Assembly: GCA_039920165.1 (NCBI GenBank)
Contig: JBDSEG010000138.1
Span: forward strand, 1 to 15,125
DNA length: 15,125 nt
Reading direction: 5' to 3'
Origin: JBDSEG01 sp039920165
Lineage (GTDB): Bacteria; Pseudomonadota; Gammaproteobacteria; Burkholderiales; Burkholderiaceae_C
A program made the translations under genes and the position numbers. This document shows positions 6,608 through 13,924 of this stretch, piece after piece (position 1 is the stretch's first letter; each line of letters begins with the position of its first letter). The notes beneath the pieces are model-generated. The model ran no database searches. It had not been told where the DNA came from and saw nothing but the letters and a program-made list of their open reading frames with translations.

Positions 6608-9430
6608 CTACGAAGCGGCGGCCGCAGCCGGCTCGCCCTCGATGATCGCGCGGATGCGGCGCGCCAGTTCGTCGATATCGAAGGGCTTGGTGATCATCTG
6701 CATGCGCTCGCTCAGGAATGCGTTGCGCGAGGCCGCCTGCTCGGCATAGCCGGTGACGAACAGCACCTTCAGCGCGCCGTCCCGGGCGCACGCGATTTCG
6801 GCGAGCTGGCGGCCGTTCATGCCGGGCAGGCCGACATCGGTGACGAGCAGGTCGATGTGCCGGCCGCTGTCCAGCACCACCAGGGCGGCCGCGGCGTCGG
6901 CGGCCTCGACGAAGGCGTAGCCGAGGTCCTGCAGCACCGCGACGATGAGCGCCCGCACGCCGGCCTCGTCCTCGACCACCAGGATGGTTTCGCCTGCGCT
7001 CGACGCAGGCGCCGGCAGGGGCGCATCGGCCCGCTCGCCCTCGGCGTCGGACACGTCGCGCGGCAAGTACAGGCACACCGTCGTGCCGCGGCCGAGTTTG
7101 CTGTCGATGACGACATGCCCGCCGGCCTGCTTGACAAAGCCGTACACCATCGACAAGCCGAGGCCCGTGCCCTGACCGAGCGGTTTGGTCGTGAAGAACG
7201 GCTCGAAGGCGCGCGCGATCACGCTCGCCGGCATGCCGGTGCCGGTATCGCGCACGCTCAGCACGACATAGTCGCCCGGGTTCAGCTCGGCATGTCCGGA
7301 CGCAAATGTGGCGTCGACCTGCGCGTTCGCGGCCGTGACGGCGAGCTCGCCGCCGTCGGGCATGGCATGGCTCGCATTGATGACGAGGTTGAGCAGCGCA
7401 TTCTCGAGCTGGCTGGCGTCGATCCGCGCGGACCACAGATCAGCGCTGGCCGCGACCTGCAGCGCAACACGCGAGCCGAGCGTGCGCACCAGCAGATCCT
7501 CCATCGAAGCGAGCAGCCGCTGCACGTCGACCCGGCGGATATCGAGCGACTGGCGGCGCGCGAAAGCGAGGAGGCGTTGCGTCAAGGCGGCGGCGCGCTG
7601 GGTGCTGACCGATGCGCGTTCGAGCAGCTTGTCGAAGTCGGCCGTCTGGCCCGCCTTGAGCCGACGTTGCATGAGCTGGATCGCGCCGTAGATGCTCGCC
7701 AGCATATTGTTGAAATCGTGCGCGATGCCGCCGGTGAGCTGGCCGATCGACTCCATCTTCTGCGACTGGCGCAGCTGCTCCTGCACCTCTTCGAGCGCCT
7801 TCGAATGCGCCTTCGCCTGCGTGACATCGCGGCCGAAGGAGAAGATCGCGCCGCCTTCGGGCGCGGCGCTCCAGGCGATATCGCGATAGCTGCCGTCGGC
7901 GTGCCGAACGCGGCATTCGAAATTCGGCAGCACACCGGCCGCGGCGCGCACCAGTGCCGCTTCGGCGGCAGGCAGGTCGTCGGGGTGGACGCGCGCATCG
8001 ATGCGCCGGCCGACCACTTCATCCGGGCTCAAGCCAAGGATGGCGGTCCACGCAGGGTTCGCGACCTGGACCCTGCCGGCCGGATCGAGCACCACCATCA
8101 AGTCGGGCGAATTGCGCCAGATCCGTTCGCGCTCCCGAGTGCGCTCGTCGACCCGGCGCTCGAGGGTGGCGTTCAGTGCGCGCAGCGCCTCGTGGTCGGC
8201 GCGCTGGTCCTCGATATCGGTATTGGTGCCGATCCAGCGCAGAACCGTGCCGCTCGCAGCGCGGATCGGCAGCGCGCGGATAAGGTGCCAGCGCCAGGCG
8301 CCGTCGGCGCGGCGGACGCGAAGTTCGATCTCGTAGTCGACACCGCCGGCCAGCGACGCGGCCCAGGCCGCGCCGGCGCGGTCCACGTCGTCGGGGTGCA
8401 CCAGCTGCAGCCAGCCGTCGCCCACCAGCGCATCGTGCGGCAGGCCGCTGTAGGCGATCGTGCGGTCGTTGAACCAGTCGAGCTGGCCGTCGGCCGGAGC
8501 GGTCCACACATGGTTGGGAACCGCCTGCGCGAAGGTGCGGAATTTTTCCTCGCTCTCGCGCAGCACACGCGCCTGCGCATGCGCCTCGGTCACATCGATG
8601 CCTTCGACGAAGATGCCGTCGACCTCCCCGGCCGCATTGCGCAAGGCGTGGTAGACGAGGTCGATCACGCGCTGCTCGAGCGTGCCATCCGCTCCACGCA
8701 GAACGTGGGCCGGCAGGGCGCGCCCGGTATAGGCGACGCCGCTCGCGTAGACGCTGTCCAGCAGTTCGAAGAAGCCTTGTTCGCGCATGTCGGGCAGCGC
8801 CTCGCGCACGGTCTTGCCGAGGAGGTCGCGGTGACCCGTCAGCTCGCGGTAGGCGGCATTGGTCAGCTCGAAGCGGTGCTCGGGCCCGCGCAGCACCGCG
8901 ACGAAGCTCGGCGACTGCTCGAACATGTCGCGCCAGCGTTCGAGTTCGGTCGCGCGCTCGCGCGCCGCTGCAACGGCCGCGGTGGTTTCGGTGCAGACGC
9001 AAAAGACGCCGTTCACGCTGCCGGCATCGTCGCGCACCGGCGCATAGAAAAACGAGAAGTAGGTGACTTCGGGGCGCCCATGGCGCTCCATCACGAGCTC
9101 CATATCGTCCATCCGCGTCGCCTCGCCGGCATAGGCCCGCGCCATGATGGGCTCGATCACGTCCATGATTTCGGGCCAGACGAGCGCGAGCGGCCGGTCG
9201 AGCGCCGGATGGTGGTTGCCCAGAATCTCGCAGTACGCGTCGTTGTAGAGCATGCGACGCTCGTCGCCCCAGGCGACGAACATCGCCTGCGGCGCGGCCA
9301 GCATGATTCCGACCAGGGTCTTGAGCGGCTGCGGCCAGGCCCCGGGCGGACCGAGCGTCGAGGCCGCCCAGTCGTGGCCCCGCAGCAAGCCTCCCATGGT
9401 TCCGCCGCCGCCGAGAAAGCGCAGTGTCAT
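6608..9430 (-). CDS. Soluble multi-PAS hybrid sensor histidine kinase with C-terminal receiver
   Basis: The 940-residue protein has four PAS domains (about 35-150, 165-285, 295-410 and 435-545), a HisKA dimerisation domain with phosphoacceptor His571 in GGIAHDFNN, a HATPase domain (about 670-790; N box NLVINASHA, G1 DTGTGMP, F box FEPFFTTK, G2 GQGTGLGLS), and a receiver (about 815-930) with acidic pair ED, phosphoacceptor Asp865 in TDVGLPG, and the conserved Lys in TKPF. No transmembrane segment or signal peptide is seen, so it senses a cytoplasmic cue. The start at 9430 is chosen because its ATG overlaps the TGA of the NudC gene (ATGA); the long frame further upstream is a shadow of nudC. 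A second ATG lies at codon 12. There is no separate response regulator or output domain in the window, so its phosphotransfer target lies elsewhere. It ends 3 bases from the converging DMT gene. Confidence 0.93.
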   Translation of the reverse strand: MTLRFLGGGGTMGGLLRGHDWAASTLGPPGAWPQPLKTLVGIMLAAPQAMFVAWGDERRMLYNDAYCEILGNHHPALDRPLALVWPEIMDVIEPIMARAYAGEATRMDDMELVMERHGRPEVTYFSFFYAPVRDDAGSVNGVFCVCTETTAAVAAARERATELERWRDMFEQSPSFVAVLRGPEHRFELTNAAYRELTGHRDLLGKTVREALPDMREQGFFELLDSVYASGVAYTGRALPAHVLRGADGTLEQRVIDLVYHALRNAAGEVDGIFVEGIDVTEAHAQARVLRESEEKFRTFAQAVPNHVWTAPADGQLDWFNDRTIAYSGLPHDALVGDGWLQLVHPDDVDRAGAAWAASLAGGVDYEIELRVRRADGAWRWHLIRALPIRAASGTVLRWIGTNTDIEDQRADHEALRALNATLERRVDERTRERERIWRNSPDLMVVLDPAGRVQVANPAWTAILGLSPDEVVGRRIDARVHPDDLPAAEAALVRAAAGVLPNFECRVRHADGSYRDIAWSAAPEGGAIFSFGRDVTQAKAHSKALEEVQEQLRQSQKMESIGQLTGGIAHDFNNMLASIYGAIQLMQRRLKAGQTADFDKLLERASVSTQRAAALTQRLLAFARRQSLDIRRVDVQRLLASMEDLLVRTLGSRVALQVAASADLWSARIDASQLENALLNLVINASHAMPDGGELAVTAANAQVDATFASGHAELNPGDYVVLSVRDTGTGMPASVIARAFEPFFTTKPLGQGTGLGLSMVYGFVKQAGGHVVIDSKLGRGTTVCLYLPRDVSDAEGERADAPLPAPASSAGETILVVEDEAGVRALIVAVLQDLGYAFVEAADAAAALVVLDSGRHIDLLVTDVGLPGMNGRQLAEIACARDGALKVLFVTGYAEQAASRNAFLSERMQMITKPFDIDELARRIRAIIEGEPAAAAAS

Positions 9431-10272
9431 ACGCCGATCATGGGGGCAAACGTGGCCGCGCCATCGCGCAGCAGCGCCGCGGTATCGCGGATCAGATGCC
9501 CGGCGATGCTGAAGCGCGGCGGGATCGGCGGCAGCGCATCGATATCGAACCAGCCGGCCGACTCGATCTCGGCCTCCTGCGGGACGATCTCGCCGCCCAC
9601 CCACTGCGCGGTATACGCGACCATCAGGCTGTGCGGAAACGGCCAGCTCTGGCTGCCGAAATAGCGCACCTGTGCGACCTGCACGCCGACCTCCTCCGCG
9701 ACCTCGCGCGCGACGCATTCCTCGAGAGTCTCGCCGGCCTCGACGAAACCGGCGAGCGCGCTGTGCATGCCCGGCGGAAAGTGCGGCGCGCGAGCCAGCA
9801 GCAGTTCGCGCCCGCGCCACACCAGCGCCATCATGGCGGGGCTGATGCGTGGATAGGCGACCTGCCTGCATGCCGGGCACACGCGCGAACGTTCGCTCGC
9901 GTGCCGCTCGGTCGGCGTGCCGCACACTCCGCAGAAGCGGTGCGCGCGGTCCCACTCCAGCACCTGCGCCGCGCGCCCGGCGAGCGCCATCAGCACCGGG
10001 TCGAATTTCATCATCGCCGCGCGCAGCGGCACCGCGCGAAAGCCGGCAGGCGCCTCGTCGAGCGCCAGCGCCCAGCAGTCGAGTGCATCGAGCGTGCCGA
10101 GGTAGTGGCGCTCGCGGGCGATCGCGGCGAGTGCGCCCGGCGGCTCGGGCATGAACGCGGGAACCTCGGCCTCGGACAGCAGCAGCTTGCCCTCGATGAA
10201 AGCGAAACACCACGCGAGGTCGGATGCAGCGCGCTCGGGCTGCGCGGCGGCGGGAACGAAGATCATCGGCAT
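9427..10272 (-). CDS. nudC: NAD(H) pyrophosphatase of the NudC type (Nudix hydrolase with zinc ribbon)
   Basis: The 281-residue protein has the full NudC layout: an N-terminal domain, a zinc ribbon with Cys114, 117, 132 and 135, a complete Nudix box (175-197, GFVEAGETL...REVAEEVGV), and the NADH-specific motif after it, here SQSWPFPHS (207-215; the usual form is SQPWPFP, so one Pro is Ser). NudC enzymes split NADH/NAD+ to NMN(H) and AMP, and the E. coli enzyme also removes NAD caps from RNA. The ATG at 10272 is used; a second ATG is two codons on, and no start codon lies between the upstream gene's stop and 10272. It follows the isomerase gene by 40 bases and overlaps the histidine kinase start by 4 bases, so the kinase is probably translated with it. 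Confidence 0.92.
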   Translation of the reverse strand: MPMIFVPAAAQPERAASDLAWCFAFIEGKLLLSEAEVPAFMPEPPGALAAIARERHYLGTLDALDCWALALDEAPAGFRAVPLRAAMMKFDPVLMALAGRAAQVLEWDRAHRFCGVCGTPTERHASERSRVCPACRQVAYPRISPAMMALVWRGRELLLARAPHFPPGMHSALAGFVEAGETLEECVAREVAEEVGVQVAQVRYFGSQSWPFPHSLMVAYTAQWVGGEIVPQEAEIESAGWFDIDALPPIPPRFSIAGHLIRDTAALLRDGAATFAPMIGV

Positions 10273-10312
10273 CTTGGCGTCCAGGCAGCCCGCAAAGCGA
10301 TCGGATTCATGG

Positions 10313-10960
10313 TCATGGCGCGCGGCGCACCCCGGGTCGCGGGAGGCCCGCCGCGTCCCAGCCTGCGGCGTCGAAGCTGGCATCGCCGCGCAGCGCGGCC
10401 GCCAACATCTCGACGCCGTCCAGACCCCAGAAGAGCCGGCCGTCGGCGCCGGCGGTCGGCACGCCGAAGATACCGCAGGCGATCGCCGCGTCGGTTGCTG
10501 CGCGCAACTCGGCCTTGATCTCTGGGCCGGTCGGATCACGGCGCGGCGCGAGCGTGGCGCTCAGCGCGGCGAGCCGCTCTGCATCGTTCGCATCGGCGCC
10601 GCCGCCGTCCCACACATGGCGCAGGACGGTCTCGACCACATGCCGGCTCGGCGTGCCGCCAGCGGGTGCGCAGGCGACGAGCAGGCGCAGCAGGGCAAGA
10701 GGATTGAACGGATGCTCGGCGGGCGTATGCAAAGGCAGTCCGTGGCGCTTCGCCAGCCAGGCGACGTGGCGAAAGGTCCAGGCCCGCTTGGGCTCGATCT
10801 CGGCCGGGCCCTTCTGGCCCCAGTGCGCGAGCATCCCGGCAAACAGGACCGGCCGGTACACGACGCTGAACGAAACGCCTTCGAGCAGCTGCGGCAGGCG
10901 CTCGAATGCCAGATAGGCAAACGGCGAGATCGGGTCGAACCAGAAGTCGACGATCTTCAT
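10313..10960 (-). CDS. DsbA-fold 2-hydroxychromene-2-carboxylate isomerase family protein (kappa-class GST-like)
   Basis: The 215-residue protein begins MKIVDFWFDPISPFAYLAFE. This is the pattern of the thioredoxin-fold isomerases of the kappa GST group, where a Ser (here Ser12 in ISPFAY) replaces the CxxC of DsbA and binds glutathione. A later FGVPTAGADGRLFWGLD segment carries the cis-Pro region of the fold. Named members isomerise 2-hydroxychromene-2-carboxylate in naphthalene breakdown. No other aromatic-degradation gene is nearby, so the real substrate is unknown and may be another glutathione-linked compound. The ATG at 10960 overlaps the TGA of the DUF1289 gene (ATGA), which fixes the start; a longer upstream reading would lie inside DUF1289. 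Confidence 0.9.
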   Translation of the reverse strand: MKIVDFWFDPISPFAYLAFERLPQLLEGVSFSVVYRPVLFAGMLAHWGQKGPAEIEPKRAWTFRHVAWLAKRHGLPLHTPAEHPFNPLALLRLLVACAPAGGTPSRHVVETVLRHVWDGGGADANDAERLAALSATLAPRRDPTGPEIKAELRAATDAAIACGIFGVPTAGADGRLFWGLDGVEMLAAALRGDASFDAAGWDAAGLPRPGVRRAP

Positions 10961-11142
10961 GGTGCATCCACATCGACCTGTTCGCGCCGCGCCGGCAATA
11001 AGGCCAGGATGCGCAGCTTCCCGGCATCGTCGAGCGAACCCCAGGCGATGATCTCGTCGATGCTGCGCAGGCAGCCTTCGCACCAGCCGCTGCGCGGGTC
11101 CATGCGGCAAACGCTGGTGCAGGGGCTTTTCACTTCATTCAT
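10957..11142 (-). CDS. Small Cys-rich DUF1289 protein
   Basis: The 61-residue protein carries SPCTSVCRMD, then GWCEGCLRSIDEIIAW, the pattern of the DUF1289 family: two Cys pairs (CxxxC and CxxC), probably a metal site, in a short N-terminal domain. The function of the family is not known to me. Its ATG (11142) overlaps the TGA of the YbaK-type gene and its TGA overlaps the ATG of the isomerase gene, so it is sandwiched by ATGA overlaps on both sides. This tight packing supports it as a real gene despite its size. Confidence 0.88.
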   Translation of the reverse strand: MNEVKSPCTSVCRMDPRSGWCEGCLRSIDEIIAWGSLDDAGKLRILALLPARREQVDVDAP

Positions 11143-11645
11143 CCGGCGGCCTGCGTCACATCTGCCACCGGCGCGCCGGTCAGCGCCTCGAGCTGCGCCG
11201 GCGTGAGGCGAAACACGCCATTCGGGTGCCCCGCCGCGGCCCAGATCTCGTCGAAGCGGAACAGCTCACGGTCGATCGGCGTGACCGGCGGCGAGGCATG
11301 GGCAAGCGGTGCGACGCCGCCGATCGTGAAGCCGGTGCGATCCTTGACGAACGCCGCATCGGCTCGGCCGAGCGCTCCGGTCAGCGCCGCCACCTTGACT
11401 TCGTCGACGCGCCGGTCGCCCGAGGTCACGACGAGCACCGCGGCGGCGTCGCTGCGGCGCCTGAAGATCACGCTCTTGGCGATCTGGCCGACTTGCACGC
11501 CCAGGGCATCGGCAGCTTCCTGCGAGGTACGCGCCGAAACCTCGAGCCAGCGCGGCGCATGCGGATGGGCACGCGCGGCGAGCGCTTGCGTCACGCGCAC
11601 GAAGCCTTCGGGCCGCACCGCCGCCGTGCTGATTTCATCACTCAT
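11139..11645 (-). CDS. YbaK/EbsC-type aminoacyl-tRNA deacylase (editing domain protein)
   Basis: The 168-residue stand-alone editing protein belongs to the YbaK/ProX superfamily, which clears mischarged tRNAs such as Cys-tRNA(Pro) or Ala-tRNA(Pro). Visible family marks are VGQIAKSVIFRR with the conserved Lys57, the GFTIGGVAPLAH segment (about 105-116) that lines the substrate pocket, and the late GHPNGVFRLTP segment. Which mischarged tRNA it edits cannot be read from the sequence. The start at 11645 lies 58 bases after the HMG-CoA lyase stop and I see no strong ribosome-binding site. It overlaps DUF1289 by 4 bases at its end. Confidence 0.9.
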   Translation of the reverse strand: MSDEISTAAVRPEGFVRVTQALAARAHPHAPRWLEVSARTSQEAADALGVQVGQIAKSVIFRRRSDAAAVLVVTSGDRRVDEVKVAALTGALGRADAAFVKDRTGFTIGGVAPLAHASPPVTPIDRELFRFDEIWAAAGHPNGVFRLTPAQLEALTGAPVADVTQAAG

Positions 11646-11703
11646 CGGGCGACCCTTCGCGCTGCGCGCTGCGGGATGAGCGCTTTGGACCGGCCATGCG
11701 CGC

Positions 11704-12633
11704 TCATGCGGCGACCGACTCGCGCTTGGTCAGCAGCGCCTTGCCCGCGCGCGAGACCGGCGCGCGGCCGAGCACGTTCGAAATGAAGGCACCGGCGTCG
11801 ACGAGGCGCGCCAGGTCGATGCCGGTTGCGATACCCATGCCTTCGAGCATGAACATCACGTCCTCGGTCGCGACGTTCCCGGTCGCGCCCTTGGCATACG
11901 GACAGCCGCCGAGGCCGGCGATGCTGGTGTCGAAGGTGTGGATGCCGATCTGCAGGCAGGCCAGGATGTTGGCCAGCGCCTGGCCGTAGGTATCGTGGAA
12001 ATGACCGCTCACCTCGCCGATCGGGTAGTGGCGCAGGGCGCGCTCCATCACGCGCTGGACCTGCAGCGCGGTGCCGGTGCCGATGGTGTCGGCAATGCCG
12101 CAGTGCTCGACGCCGATCGCCTTCATGAGCACGACGACGCGCTCGACCGCATCGGCATCGACCGCGCCCTGGTATGGGCAGCCGAGCGCGCACGAGACCG
12201 CGCCGCGGGTCTTGATGCCGTGCGCCCGCGCTGCCTCGACGACCGGAGCGAAGCGCTCGATCGAAGTCTCGATCGAGCAGTTGATATTGCGCTGGCTGAA
12301 GGCTTCGCTGGCTGCCGCGAAGACCACGATCTCGTCCGGCCAGGTCGCGCTCGGCCCGGCGATCGCGGCCTCGAAACCCTTCAGGTTGGGCGTGAGCACC
12401 GAATAGCGCACGCCGGCGCGGCGTTCGATGCCGGCCATCACCTGCACGTTGTCGGCCATCTGCGGCACCCACTTCGGGCTGACGTAGCTCGTGACCTCGA
12501 TTTCCTTCAGGCCCGCGGCCTGCAGGCGATGCACGAGCTCGATCTTGTCGGCCGCGGCGACCGGCTGCTTCTCGTTCTGCAAACCGTCGCGCGGACCAAC
12601 GTCGACCAGGGTCACATGGGTGGGAATCGTCAT
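11704..12633 (-). CDS. mvaB: Hydroxymethylglutaryl-CoA lyase
   Basis: The 309-residue TIM-barrel enzyme splits HMG-CoA into acetoacetate and acetyl-CoA, the last step of leucine catabolism. It shows the start motif VDVGPRDGLQNE (Arg15, Asp16), the metal-binding HFH (His211, His213), and the flexible-loop GLGGCPYAKGATGN with catalytic Cys244. Length is normal. The ATG at 12633 is preferred over an upstream one because an AAGGAGG site lies 7 bases before it and family N-termini begin just before the VDVGPRDG motif. The other leucine genes (isovaleryl-CoA dehydrogenase, methylcrotonyl-CoA carboxylase) are not in the window, so it may lie apart from them. It heads the six-gene minus-strand run. 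Confidence 0.95.
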   Translation of the reverse strand: MTIPTHVTLVDVGPRDGLQNEKQPVAAADKIELVHRLQAAGLKEIEVTSYVSPKWVPQMADNVQVMAGIERRAGVRYSVLTPNLKGFEAAIAGPSATWPDEIVVFAAASEAFSQRNINCSIETSIERFAPVVEAARAHGIKTRGAVSCALGCPYQGAVDADAVERVVVLMKAIGVEHCGIADTIGTGTALQVQRVMERALRHYPIGEVSGHFHDTYGQALANILACLQIGIHTFDTSIAGLGGCPYAKGATGNVATEDVMFMLEGMGIATGIDLARLVDAGAFISNVLGRAPVSRAGKALLTKRESVAA

Positions 12634-12640
12634 CGCCAAG

Positions 12641-12647
12641 CCTCCTT
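12641..12647 (-). promoter_or_regulatory. Ribosome-binding site of HMG-CoA lyase
   Basis: AAGGAGG on the minus strand, 7 bases before the ATG at 12633, a near-perfect anti-Shine-Dalgarno match that decides the start in favour of MTIPTHV over an in-frame ATG at 12729. Confidence 0.85.
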
Positions 12648-12659
12648 CAGTCGATCGTT

Positions 12660-12674
12660 CGGGCATTCTGCCCG
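12660..12674. repeat. Small inverted repeat CGGGC-ATTCT-GCCCG upstream of HMG-CoA lyase
   Basis: Two 5-bp GC arms with a 5-base AT-rich loop lie in the 106-base gap between the hydrolase gene and HMG-CoA lyase, 12 bases upstream of the lyase ribosome-binding site. It could be a weak terminator of the hydrolase transcript or an operator. There is no T-run after it on the minus strand. Confidence 0.25.
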
Positions 12675-12739
12675 CTCGTCCGGCCGACGCCGCCTGCAGC
12701 TGACGATTCCCGCGCGGGGCGGGCGTCAAGCGCTGCGGA

Positions 12740-13789
12740 TCACGGTAATCCGACGGGATCGGGCGCCGCCATGTAGCAGGTCAGTTCGTTCGCATCGCAA
12801 CCCACCGGGTAGACCTGGCGCGGATATTCGTCGGCCGCGATGTCAAGCGACGAACCGAAGATGCGCGCAAACACCTTCAACATCTTCTTCGGCATGTTCT
12901 CGTTCACGAAATACCCATGCCCACCGAAACCGACCTTCGCGTTGGTGAAGCTCACATACCGCACCGACGACGACTTCAGCAATTCGGCTCCGGGGTCGGT
13001 ACCGAGCTTGGTTTGCTGGCCGTCCGCAATGAAGGCGCCCAGCAGCACGGAGTCGCCCTTGTTGAAGGTGACGAAGACCTGGCCCTTGGGTTGTATCTTG
13101 CCGAGCCAGTCGCGGTGGCCGGCGGCCCGGGCGCACGCGGCCAGCAAGGCGACGTTGTGGGCGGTGCCGAGCGACTCGCCTGCGCCGGGAACCTCCAGCG
13201 CGTACTGAAGGAAGTGGGCGCCGAGGCTGTGCGCGGCGACCGTGAAGGGTTGCGTGTTGGCGTAAAGGCGCGCGGCGCCGAGCATGCGCAGGAAGCGCGC
13301 GAGTGCATCGACGGAATCCTGCGCATTGATTCTTGCCTGGTGGTAGCGGCGGATCCTGCGCTGAAATCCGGGGTCGGTACGGTTCGCCGCCTTGACGCCC
13401 TTCAGGTCGAGTTCGTCACCGGAGGCGCCGGCCGCGAGCCCGGGCAACTCGCCACCATCGGACAGAAAGCCTTCCGAGGCCCAGGAGAATCCGATCACTT
13501 CAAGGTCGTACAACGCGGCCAGTGCATGGCACCGCTCGAAGCACTGGGCCGGCGAGTTGTTGTTGCCGTGCAGGTACACCAGCACGGCACGCCGGCCTCG
13601 AAACAACGGCACGAGCGTCTGCATGGCGTCATCGTCACCGACATCGCCATTCAACCCCGCGAGTTGCCAACGTCCCGATACACGAGCCGCACCGGCCAAG
13701 GCCAGTCGGGTGCCGCCCGGCTCGAACGTCGTCGCGAAGGCGGTTTCATCGGCGGCGGGAATCGTCGCGCGGTTGGTGAAGACCAGCAT
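12740..13789 (-). CDS. Alpha/beta hydrolase, probable serine hydrolase of unknown substrate
   Basis: The 349-residue protein has an alpha/beta-hydrolase core: a beta strand leading to VYLHGNNNSP (71-80, oxyanion-hole HG), GFSWAS, the nucleophile elbow AHSLGA (Ser188), an acidic residue in NKGDSVLL (Asp246), and a late His in GGHGYFV (His291), giving a plausible Ser-Asp-His triad. The layout resembles the DUF900-like esterases, but I do not recognise a named enzyme. No signal peptide is evident, so it is probably cytoplasmic. The ATG at 13789 is chosen because AAGGAG (13797-13802) lies 7 bases upstream; the in-frame ATG at 13864 would start within a stretch holding an inverted repeat. It is alone between a 106-base gap and a 135-base gap, so it may be its own unit. 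Confidence 0.75.
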   Translation of the reverse strand: MLVFTNRATIPAADETAFATTFEPGGTRLALAGAARVSGRWQLAGLNGDVGDDDAMQTLVPLFRGRRAVLVYLHGNNNSPAQCFERCHALAALYDLEVIGFSWASEGFLSDGGELPGLAAGASGDELDLKGVKAANRTDPGFQRRIRRYHQARINAQDSVDALARFLRMLGAARLYANTQPFTVAAHSLGAHFLQYALEVPGAGESLGTAHNVALLAACARAAGHRDWLGKIQPKGQVFVTFNKGDSVLLGAFIADGQQTKLGTDPGAELLKSSSVRYVSFTNAKVGFGGHGYFVNENMPKKMLKVFARIFGSSLDIAADEYPRQVYPVGCDANELTCYMAAPDPVGLP

Positions 13790-13796
13790 GTCGCTG

Positions 13797-13802
13797 CTCC
13801 TT
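13797..13802 (-). promoter_or_regulatory. Ribosome-binding site of the alpha/beta hydrolase
   Basis: AAGGAG on the minus strand, 7 bases before the ATG at 13789. It decides the start in favour of MLVFTNR against the longer reading from 13864. Confidence 0.8.
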
Positions 13803-13822
13803 GTCGATACGTCCCACGAAGC

Positions 13823-13846
13823 GCACTTCGCATCGAGCCGAAGTGC
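13823..13846. repeat. Perfect 8-bp inverted repeat GCACTTCG-N8-CGAAGTGC upstream of the hydrolase
   Basis: The arms at 13823-13830 and 13839-13846 are exact reverse complements around an 8-base centre, 34 bases upstream of the hydrolase ATG. It is either an operator for a dimeric regulator or a hairpin in the hydrolase leader RNA. It is of mixed base content, so a chance origin is less likely than for a pure GC dyad. Confidence 0.4.
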
Positions 13847-13895
13847 ATCCGCCGCTGCGTCCACTACGTTAGCTCAAGCCGTGCCCCGCGCCATC

Positions 13896-13920
13896 CACCC
13901 CCGGGACTCTGTCGGGGGTG
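13896..13920 (-). terminator. Candidate terminator hairpin after the cytochrome c peroxidase-like gene
   Basis: CACCCCCG and CGGGGGTG are perfect 8-bp arms around a 9-base loop, starting 4 bases after the stop codon of the minus-strand cytochrome gene. Position and stem strength suit a transcription terminator. There is no T-run after it on the minus strand, so it would be an atypical or weak intrinsic terminator. Confidence 0.5.
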
Positions 13921-13924
13921 CCTT

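Noticed and set aside
6857..9664. A 935-codon plus-strand reading frame opposite the histidine kinase
   Set aside because: The kinase on the other strand shows all catalytic motifs; the plus frame has shadow-like composition and no recognisable domain.
9431..10213. N-terminal extension of the histidine kinase (a 1201-codon reading)
   Set aside because: It lies in another frame of nudC and is Arg-rich; the ATG at 9430 overlaps the nudC stop and begins a typical kinase N-terminus.
10313..10960. A naphthalene-degradation gene set suggested by the isomerase
   Set aside because: No dioxygenase, aldolase or other aromatic pathway gene is present; the family is broad, so only the family call is made.
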